Positions 1-5,040 of a stretch of 13,355 nt of DNA are shown one piece after another. Position numbers and translations under genes: made by a program. Under the pieces are notes generated by a model. That model did no database searches. It was not told where the DNA came from and was given only the letters and a program-made list of their open reading frames with translations. The stretch is from Eshraghiella sp045542375 (GTDB lineage: Bacteria; Bacillota; Clostridia; Lachnospirales; Lachnospiraceae): contig JAZQKW010000008.1 in the NCBI GenBank assembly GCA_045542375.1, forward strand, positions 1 through 13,355. The letters are read 5' to 3'. Position 1 is the first letter of the stretch, and the number at the start of each line of letters is the position of its first letter.

Positions 1-2
1 GT

Positions 3-203
3 TATAATCTTATATATAACAGTGTACCTATATATCTTGCAGATAAAAATATCATTCCGGATAATTATAATATATCCTTCATTGGAATTGTGTTTTCCGA
101 TGAAAACGGGAATGATGTTAGAAATATTATGGATAATGTTATCCACGGCCGACAGGCGGATTTTGAATTTACAAGAGGTCATTTTACAAGAGGAGTAGAA
201 TAA
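3..203 (+). CDS. C-terminal fragment of an unrecognised protein (5' end outside window)
   Basis: The frame is open from the window edge to a TAA at 201-203 and gives about 66 residues, ending in ...DFEFTRGHFTRGVE. I do not recognise the family. The fragment is hydrophilic and Asn/Asp-rich (FSDENGNDVRNIMDN), with no membrane segment and no FHA-type ending; an FHA gene is a common neighbour of ftsW/pbp pairs. A second frame (1-198) is also open but gives an Ile/Leu-rich shadow with poor codon choice. This frame uses RNY-type, A/T-ending codons like the neighbouring genes. Its stop lies 1 bp before the TTG start of the SEDS gene, so the two are probably cotranscribed and translationally coupled. 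The last codons are an 11-bp direct repeat (168-178, 183-193), whose second copy supplies part of the next gene's ribosome binding site. Confidence 0.65.
   Translation, partial: YNLIYNSVPIYLADKNIIPDNYNISFIGIVFSDENGNDVRNIMDNVIHGRQADFEFTRGHFTRGVE
168..193 (+). repeat. 11-bp direct repeat overlapping the SEDS gene RBS
   Basis: TTTACAAGAGG occurs at 168-178 and again at 183-193, a 15-bp period. In the upstream gene it encodes FTRG-H-FTRG. The second copy runs into AGGAG (191-195), the Shine-Dalgarno sequence for the TTG start at 205. The repeat is read directly; any regulatory meaning is inference. Confidence 0.6.
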
Positions 204-204
204 A

Positions 205-1518
205 TTGACAAAATATATTTTAATGTTTTTAATGCTGTTTTATACTCTATTGTGTTTTAGGATTAACTCACTGTCAGAAGAACGGGATATTCGTGTTAAA
301 CTTCTGATTCAGAGAATAATCATAATGATTATTTTTGTAATGTGTGCGGTTATAATTTTAAATTACCGATTTAGTCTGACAGCATTAATACTTTTTATGC
401 TTGAAATTTTATATTTAATTATTTTTCCTATGCTTTTCCATACTATATATCCGATGTCATCAGGTGCGATTATGAATAATATGCTTATGATGCTTAGTCT
501 GGGATTTATTATGTTGGAGAGACTTAACAGTGACAATGCGATTAAACAGTTCTTAATAGTAATTGCCGGAAGTGTGGTATTTTTTCTGATACCGCCAATT
601 GTTAAGAAAAAGAAATTACTTAAAAAGACCGGATTTGTTATGGCAATAGCAGGTATTGTTCTGTTATTGATTACACTGGTGCTTGGAAAGACAAGCTTTG
701 GCGCAAATATCTCTTTTACAATAGCAGGCTTTACATTTCAGCCCTCAGAATTTGTAAAAATACTATTTGTATTATTTGTGGCATCGTTAATATCCGGAGG
801 AAAAGACCTAAAAACAATAGTTGTTGCATCTATAGTCGCAGGTATTCACATCATCATATTGGTTGCATCAACAGACCTTGGAAGCTCGCTGATATTTTTT
901 GTAGTGTATCTTGTAATGCTTTATGTCGGAACAGGAAAAATAATATACCCCGCAATAGGAACAATGGTTGGTGCAGGAGCATCAGTTCTTGCATATAATA
1001 TTTTTTCGCATATTAAAGTTCGTGTTCTTGCATGGAGTAACCCATGGAGCGATATTGATGGAAAAGGATATCAGATAACACAGTCTTTATTTGCAATAGG
1101 AACCGGTGGCTTTTTTGGACTGGGACTATGTAAGGGTTACCCTGAATCCATACCGGTTGTCAGCAAGGACTTTGTATTCGCTGCAATAGCGGAGGAATTT
1201 GGCATTATTTTTGGTATATGTCTTATACTTGTGTGTATTAGCATATTTCTTGAAATAATGAAGCTGTCATCTGTATGCAGAAATAAAATGTTAAAATTAA
1301 TTGCTGCAGGCTTTGGCAGTATGTATATTTTCCAGTGCTTTCTGACCATAGGCGGTGTAATTAAATTTATTCCATCAACCGGTGTTACACTTCCGTTAAT
1401 AAGCTATGGAGGCAGTTCGATAATTATGTCACTTGTAATGTTTTCCATAATTCAGGGAATTTTTATGTCAGTAAGAGAGGATTGTAATGAAAAAGAAGAA
1501 AAATCGCAGCATATTTAA
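205..1518 (+). CDS. SEDS-family peptidoglycan glycosyltransferase (FtsW/RodA/SpoVE)
   Basis: This is a polytopic membrane protein of 437 aa that should polymerise lipid II into glycan strands together with a class B PBP. Family landmarks are QPSEFVK (179-185), STDLGSS (222-228, with D224 as the likely equivalent of the essential SEDS aspartate), GKGYQITQSL (286-295), KDFVFAAIAEEFG (321-333) and IPSTGVTLPLISYGGSS (389-405). The SEDS core starts near residue 140. Before it lie roughly four extra hydrophobic segments, so the protein is longer than a minimal RodA or FtsW. The start is TTG at 205, chosen because AGGAG at 191-195 sits 9 nt upstream; no in-frame ATG has a comparable site. It overlaps the downstream PBP gene by 32 bp. 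FtsW, RodA and SpoVE cannot be told apart here. The partner PBP and the extended N-terminus recall the RodA-PbpA pairs of other Gram-positives, which is an inference. Confidence 0.93.
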   Translation: MTKYILMFLMLFYTLLCFRINSLSEERDIRVKLLIQRIIIMIIFVMCAVIILNYRFSLTALILFMLEILYLIIFPMLFHTIYPMSSGAIMNNMLMMLSLGFIMLERLNSDNAIKQFLIVIAGSVVFFLIPPIVKKKKLLKKTGFVMAIAGIVLLLITLVLGKTSFGANISFTIAGFTFQPSEFVKILFVLFVASLISGGKDLKTIVVASIVAGIHIIILVASTDLGSSLIFFVVYLVMLYVGTGKIIYPAIGTMVGAGASVLAYNIFSHIKVRVLAWSNPWSDIDGKGYQITQSLFAIGTGGFFGLGLCKGYPESIPVVSKDFVFAAIAEEFGIIFGICLILVCISIFLEIMKLSSVCRNKMLKLIAAGFGSMYIFQCFLTIGGVIKFIPSTGVTLPLISYGGSSIIMSLVMFSIIQGIFMSVREDCNEKEEKSQHI

Positions 1519-2902
1519 TATATCCATATTATTTGTTGTAATGTTCTTGGCAATGATTTCGTATCTTATATATTTTAATGTAAAAGAGGCAAAATATATA
1601 ATCAATAATCCTTACAACAAAAGACAGGAAGTTCTTGCAGGACGGGTAATCAGAGGGCAGATTCTTTCGTCGGACGGTGAGGTGCTTGCAGAAACGTATA
1701 CGGATGATGAGGGAGCAGAGAAAAGATATTATCCGTATGGGCCAGTATTTTCTCATGTTGTAGGGTATAAGGATATGGGTGGTATGGGGGTTGAAAAACT
1801 TAATTCCATATATATGCTAACATCAACAGATAACTTTTTTGACATGATTGTTAATGATATTACAGGTACAAAAAATCAGGGCGATAATATCGTAACAACT
1901 CTTAATTCCAAACTGCAAAAGGCAGCATATGATGCTCTTGGTGATAACAGAGGGGCGGTAATTGTTATGGAGCCGGGAACAGGTAAGATTCTTGCAATGG
2001 TATCCAAACCGGATTTTGACCCTAACACTTTAATGGATAAGTGGGATGAGATTACGGTAGAGGGAGCGGATTCGGTTCTATATAACAGGGCGACTCAAGG
2101 GTTATATCCTCCGGGTTCAACATTTAAGCTTTTAACTATGCTTGAATATTACAGGGAAAATGGTGTTAATACGGATAATTATTCGTATGTATGTGATGGG
2201 GCGTATGAATTATCCGGTCACAGCATCAGGTGTATGCAGCAGACAGCTCACGGAAAACAGAATATATATGAGTCATTGGCTCATTCCTGTAATTGTTCTT
2301 TTATCAATATGGGATTAAGCACAGATATTCGTCATTTTTCCAAAACAGCAGAAGAATTATTGTTTAATTCCAAGCTGCCACTTGAACTTGAATATAATAA
2401 AAGCAGTTTTTCTCTAAATGAAGATTCAGATATGTGGGAGATTGCTCAGACCTCCTTTGGTCAGGGAAAAACACTTGTAACGCCTATGCACCTTGCACTT
2501 ATTACCAATGCAATTGCCTGCGATGGCAAGGTTATGACACCTTATCTGGTAGATAGAATTGAAAACTGCAGGAAAGCTACAGTAAAAAGATTCAAACCGG
2601 AGCTCTTTGATACAATAATGACATCAGAAGAAACGATAGTTCTTGAGAAGGGGATGAAGATGGTTACAGAACAGGCTTTTGCCTGGCTATACGGCGATAA
2701 TCCTTACTCTATATGTGCCAAATCCGGTTCTGCCCAGTATGGTACAATGGGATACGAGCATTCTCTTTTTGTAAGCTATGCACCGGCTGACCAACCTGAA
2801 ATATCAGTAACGGTTGTTGTAGAAGGTGGCAGCGGAAGGAATACAAGCGCAGCGGAAGTTGCAAATAAAATATATGAAATCTATTTCAATAAAAATTCAT
2901 AA
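1487..2902 (+). CDS. Class B penicillin-binding protein (transpeptidase), PbpA/FtsI-like
   Basis: This is a 471-aa membrane-anchored DD-transpeptidase that cross-links peptides of the glycan made by its SEDS partner. A basic N-terminus (MKKKKNR) and one membrane segment (about 9-31) anchor it, with the rest outside the cell. A short dimerisation/pedestal region contains AGRVIRGQILSSDGEVLAE (51-69), the class B motif region. The catalytic domain starts near 155, with SxxK as S211-TF-K214 (PPGSTFK), SxN as S267-C-N269, and KSG at 412-414 (AKSGSAQ), a Ser variant of KTG. At 471 aa it is short for a class B PBP and has no PASTA domains. The start ATG at 1487 has AGAGAGG at 1474-1480, and the 32-bp overlap with the SEDS gene implies coupled synthesis. 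Four cysteines (236, 249, 268, 270) cluster near the SxN motif. The function is confident; the exact subfamily is not. Confidence 0.93.
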   Translation: MKKKKNRSIFNISILFVVMFLAMISYLIYFNVKEAKYIINNPYNKRQEVLAGRVIRGQILSSDGEVLAETYTDDEGAEKRYYPYGPVFSHVVGYKDMGGMGVEKLNSIYMLTSTDNFFDMIVNDITGTKNQGDNIVTTLNSKLQKAAYDALGDNRGAVIVMEPGTGKILAMVSKPDFDPNTLMDKWDEITVEGADSVLYNRATQGLYPPGSTFKLLTMLEYYRENGVNTDNYSYVCDGAYELSGHSIRCMQQTAHGKQNIYESLAHSCNCSFINMGLSTDIRHFSKTAEELLFNSKLPLELEYNKSSFSLNEDSDMWEIAQTSFGQGKTLVTPMHLALITNAIACDGKVMTPYLVDRIENCRKATVKRFKPELFDTIMTSEETIVLEKGMKMVTEQAFAWLYGDNPYSICAKSGSAQYGTMGYEHSLFVSYAPADQPEISVTVVVEGGSGRNTSAAEVANKIYEIYFNKNS

Positions 2903-2917
2903 TAGACTAATTTTTTG

Positions 2918-2946
2918 TTGATATATGATTTTTTTAGATGTATACT
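2918..2946 (+). promoter_or_regulatory. Sigma-A-type promoter of the NUDIX gene
   Basis: The -35 element TTGATA (2918-2923), a 17-bp spacer and the -10 element TATACT (2941-2946) are each one or two bases from consensus. Initiation is expected near 2953, giving a leader of about 38 nt to the ATG at 2991. The promoter also shows that an in-frame start at 2925 cannot be used from this transcript. Confidence 0.7.
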
Positions 2947-2990
2947 ATTTACAAGTCAAATATATGACACACCAGACAGGAGGGCTTTTA

Positions 2991-3443
2991 ATGATTGAAG
3001 CGACAAGCTGTGGAGGTGTGGTAATTTTTCGAGGGAAAATCCTTCTATTGTACAAGAACTATAAGAACAAGTATGAAGGATGGGTACTCCCGAAGGGAAC
3101 AGTGGAAGAAGGAGAAGATTACAAGGAAACCGCACTTAGAGAAGTAGGTGAAGAAGCGGGGGTTCAGGCAGAGATAATTAAATACATAGGTAAGAGCCAG
3201 TATTCATTTAATGTGCCCAATGATATCGTCAATAAAGACGTACACTGGTATCTTATGATGTCTGACAGTTATCACTCTAAACCACAGAAGGAAGAATTTT
3301 TTGAAGATTCGGGATATTATAAGTACCATGAGGCATATCATTTGTTAAAATTTCCGAATGAGCGTCTAATACTGGAAAAAGCGTACAACGAATACCTGTA
3401 TTTGAAAAAAAATAACTTATGGGGCATTAAGAAATATTTTTAA
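2991..3443 (+). CDS. NUDIX hydrolase
   Basis: This is a soluble 150-aa protein predicted to hydrolyse a nucleoside diphosphate linked to another moiety. The NUDIX box is complete at residues 36-58: G36-x5-E42-x7-R50-E51-V-x-E54-E55-x-G57-V58, with metal-binding glutamates in the REVGEE core. It is preceded by WVLPKG (31-36), as in MutT and Ap4A-hydrolase-type members. The substrate cannot be read from the sequence; oxidised nucleotides and dinucleoside polyphosphates are the usual candidates. The start ATG at 2991 is chosen over an in-frame ATG at 2925 because AGGAGGG (2978-2984) sits 6 nt upstream and a strong promoter lies at 2918-2946. The 22 residues that the longer frame would add (MIFLDVYYLQ...) look non-coding. 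It is monocistronic, with a terminator at 3472-3508. Confidence 0.93.
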   Translation: MIEATSCGGVVIFRGKILLLYKNYKNKYEGWVLPKGTVEEGEDYKETALREVGEEAGVQAEIIKYIGKSQYSFNVPNDIVNKDVHWYLMMSDSYHSKPQKEEFFEDSGYYKYHEAYHLLKFPNERLILEKAYNEYLYLKKNNLWGIKKYF

Positions 3444-3471
3444 ATATGCAGAGTATTTACCACAACAGAGG

Positions 3472-3508
3472 ATATGGACCATTATTCAATGGTCTATATT
3501 TTTTTCTT
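3472..3508 (+). terminator. Rho-independent terminator after the NUDIX gene
   Basis: A 12-bp stem (3472-3483 with 3488-3499, one G-U pair) closes an ATTC loop and is followed by a run of seven T's (3499-3505). This is a strong intrinsic terminator. The next promoter's -35 begins at its 3' edge. Confidence 0.88.
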
Positions 3509-3535
3509 GATTTAATGAGTGATATGTGGTATTAT
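3507..3535 (+). promoter_or_regulatory. Extended -10 promoter of tRNA-Leu
   Basis: The -35 element is TTGATT (3507-3512), followed by a 17-bp spacer ending in TGTGG and the -10 element TATTAT (3530-3535). The TG at 3527-3528 makes it an extended -10. Initiation is expected near 3542, only a few bases before the mature 5' end at 3546, so the 5' leader would be very short. Confidence 0.72.
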
Positions 3536-3545
3536 TAATGAGTTC

Positions 3546-3628
3546 GCAGGTGTGGCGGAATGGCAGACGCAGCAGACTCAAAATCTGCCGGGGGTGACTT
3601 CGTGCGGGTTCAAGTCCCGCCACCTGCA
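3546..3628 (+). tRNA. tRNA-Leu (anticodon CAA)
   Basis: This is a class II tRNA of 83 nt reading UUG. The acceptor stem GCAGGTG (3546-3552) pairs with CACCTGC (3621-3627), and A3628 is the discriminator. The D-stem GCG/CGC is 3555-3557 with 3568-3570. The anticodon stem GCAGA/TCTGC is 3572-3576 with 3584-3588, and its loop CTCAAAA carries CAA at 3579-3581. A long variable arm spans 3589-3603. The T-arm GCGGG-TTCAAGT-CCCGC spans 3604-3620. The terminal CCA is not encoded (CTA follows A73), so it must be added by the CCA enzyme. It stands alone between two terminators, not in a tRNA cluster. An open frame that runs through it in phase with the next gene is fortuitous. Confidence 0.97.
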
Positions 3629-3632
3629 CTAT

Positions 3633-3664
3633 AACCGGAGTACGGATTGTATTCCGGTTTTTTT
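3633..3664 (+). terminator. Intrinsic terminator after tRNA-Leu
   Basis: An 11-bp stem (3633-3643 with 3649-3659, one G-T wobble) has loop GGATT and is followed by a T run (3658-3664). It ends the tRNA transcript and lies only 25 bp before the next start codon. Confidence 0.88.
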
Positions 3665-3689
3665 AAAAATAGGAAAGAAGGGTTTGGTT

Positions 3690-4622
3690 ATGTACGTTGA
3701 AAGTAAGTACAAGAAGGCTGGGGTATTATTTTTAATTCAGTTAGTAGCACTTATTGCAACATATGTATTTATGGATGTAGCTATCGGAACTAAGTTTAGC
3801 ACTTTTGATGATGCTAAGAAGGCGATGATTATAGGTAATGCTGTAGCTTTGCTTATAATGGCAGTTTCAATGTTTTTGAAATGTCACTGGGGTGTACTTG
3901 TAGGGACTGTAATCTTGGTGGTTACACATGTTATGTTGTTGGTTAAGGTTATTGACATTGTTAAGAGCCCATATATGAGCTGGCTTGAAACTGAATCAAA
4001 GCTTGTGATATATTTTACAATGGCATACCTTATTTTAGTACCGCTTGCGTATATCATTATGTCTATTGCGTTATTTGCTAATACGTCAGCACAGAGAATG
4101 AAAGGATTTGCGTCCCTTGCAGGGCTTTTCGTTTCATTGGGGTCATTACCATATGTAGCTTTATTTACTAAAATGGCAATTAAACAGAAGATTGATTTCG
4201 GTAAGTATGGCGATTATTTTCAAAAGATTACAACACGCCAGTTAATTATGGCTGCAATATTTATATTTGGTACACTTTGTCTTATTGCAGGAATTGCAAC
4301 AGCGCCACGCGCTTACATTGTTAAGGCTAAGGAATACAGAAGAATGAACCATCAGGAAGATATGTATTCGCAGGATGCATATAATAATACTGATTCTAAT
4401 AATACATATGGTGGGTCAAGATACTATAATCCGGCAAGTGCGCATCCACAGAGCACGGATACAACACAGACAGCGCAGACAACACAGACGGGACCTAAGT
4501 TCTATACTCCGTTTGCTAATGATAGTGCGTCAACAGATGAAGTTGCCGAACAGGGTTATTATAATCCTAATGCAACCGTAGATAACAATAATTTTGATCC
4601 ATACGCACCAATTGACAAGTAA
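3690..4622 (+). CDS. Unrecognised six-TM membrane protein with a Q/N/T/Y-rich tail
   Basis: The 310-aa product matches no family I can name. Six hydrophobic segments are visible, at about 10-28, 45-63, 67-89, 104-130, 138-164 and 185-211. A hydrophilic cytoplasmic-looking tail (about 212-310) follows, opening with KAKEYRRMNHQED and becoming rich in Asn, Thr, Gln, Ser and Tyr. The tail has two related motifs, RYYNPAS (244-250) and GYYNPNA (289-295), a TTQTAQTTQT run (258-267) and the ending DPYAPIDK. The start ATG at 3690 has GAAGGG (3677-3682) 7 nt upstream. A longer in-frame opening from 3519 would be translated through the tRNA and is rejected. A terminator sits just upstream, so its promoter is unclear. 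A GC-rich hairpin follows. Multi-pass membrane topology is secure; the role is unknown. Confidence 0.85.
   Translation: MYVESKYKKAGVLFLIQLVALIATYVFMDVAIGTKFSTFDDAKKAMIIGNAVALLIMAVSMFLKCHWGVLVGTVILVVTHVMLLVKVIDIVKSPYMSWLETESKLVIYFTMAYLILVPLAYIIMSIALFANTSAQRMKGFASLAGLFVSLGSLPYVALFTKMAIKQKIDFGKYGDYFQKITTRQLIMAAIFIFGTLCLIAGIATAPRAYIVKAKEYRRMNHQEDMYSQDAYNNTDSNNTYGGSRYYNPASAHPQSTDTTQTAQTTQTGPKFYTPFANDSASTDEVAEQGYYNPNATVDNNNFDPYAPIDK
4461..4489 (+). repeat. 11-bp direct repeat in the low-complexity tail
   Basis: ACAACACAGAC occurs at 4461-4471 and 4479-4489 (18-bp period), encoding TTQT-AQ-TTQT in the tail of the six-TM protein. The in-frame period suggests slippage-type expansion of the Thr/Gln segment. 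Confidence 0.6.
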
Positions 4623-4636
4623 TATTGTAGATTGTT

Positions 4637-4661
4637 AAAGCCCCCTGAAAAAGGGGGCTTT
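4637..4661 (+). terminator. GC-rich hairpin terminator after the six-TM gene
   Basis: A 9-bp stem (AAAGCCCCC 4637-4645 with GGGGGCTTT 4653-4661) and a TGAAAAA loop form a stable hairpin 14 bp after the stop codon. The T-tract is only three bases, so termination may be partial and allow some read-through into the zinc-finger/polA genes. Confidence 0.75.
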
Positions 4662-4673
4662 ATGTGATAGATT
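4645..4673 (+). promoter_or_regulatory. Possible weak promoter of the zinc-finger/polA/coaE operon
   Basis: CTGAAA (4645-4650), a 17-bp spacer and TAGATT (4668-4673), with TGTGA just before the hexamer (extended -10), form a candidate. Each hexamer matches consensus at only four of six positions. Position supports it, since it lies just after a terminator and before an RBS at 4684, but the sequence alone is weak. Confidence 0.3.
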
Positions 4674-4699
4674 CAATATATTCAGAGGTGATTTAATTG

Positions 4700-5029
4700 A
4701 TGAATTGCAGAGAATTTCAGAAAAAAATACCGGATATAATAAGCAACAGAGTATCGGACGACTGTCTTATAGATGTTGTAAGACATGTGGAAAAGTGCAA
4801 GGACTGTTACGATGAACTGGAAATTTACTTTGTGTTGGAATATGGTCTTAAGGATGATGATGCCAAGAAATCCATGAATCTTATAGGTAGACTTAATAAC
4901 AGACTTAAGAAACTTCGTAACAGAGCTGACAGACATTACAGCATGGTTTCTTTATATAATCTTATAAAGATTAGTGCGTATACCGCAATTGCCGGGGCTG
5001 CAATTTTTTCGATTTTTTATATCATTTAG
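4700..5029 (+). CDS. Small tail-anchored zinc-finger (anti-sigma-like, zf-HC2) protein
   Basis: The 109-aa protein has a zinc-binding anti-sigma-type motif at its N-terminus: C3, then H29-x3-C33-x2-C36 (HVEKCKDC). A charged, helical middle (about 50-80) follows, and a single membrane segment (about 88-109) ends the protein. Nothing extends beyond the membrane, so a sensor domain is absent. In ZAS proteins this motif binds the sigma factor, but no sigma gene is adjacent, so the partner is unknown. The start is uncertain by one codon. ATG at 4700 lies 11 nt after AGAGG (4684-4688), while TTG at 4697 has better spacing (8 nt). The stop at 5027-5029 overlaps the RBS of polA (AGGAG, 5028-5032), suggesting coupling. 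The fold is likely; the function is inferred. Confidence 0.8.
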   Translation: MNCREFQKKIPDIISNRVSDDCLIDVVRHVEKCKDCYDELEIYFVLEYGLKDDDAKKSMNLIGRLNNRLKKLRNRADRHYSMVSLYNLIKISAYTAIAGAAIFSIFYII

Positions 5030-5040
5030 GAGTGAATGAA

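Noticed and set aside
1..198. Alternative open frame at the left edge
   Set aside because: Ile/Leu-rich translation with atypical codon use, whereas the frame 3-203 shows normal codon periodicity and couples to the next start.
2891..2915. AT-only inverted repeat (AAAAATT...AATTTTT) as a terminator after the PBP gene
   Set aside because: It is a seven-bp A-T stem with an 11-nt loop and starts within the coding end. It is too weak to call, although no better terminator is present.
2925..2990. 22-residue N-terminal extension of the NUDIX protein
   Set aside because: It lies inside and upstream of the predicted promoter -10, and AGGAGGG is perfectly placed for the ATG at 2991.
3519..3689. In-frame 5' extension of the six-TM gene running through the tRNA
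   Set aside because: It would translate the tRNA-Leu and its terminator. A proper RBS precedes the ATG at 3690.
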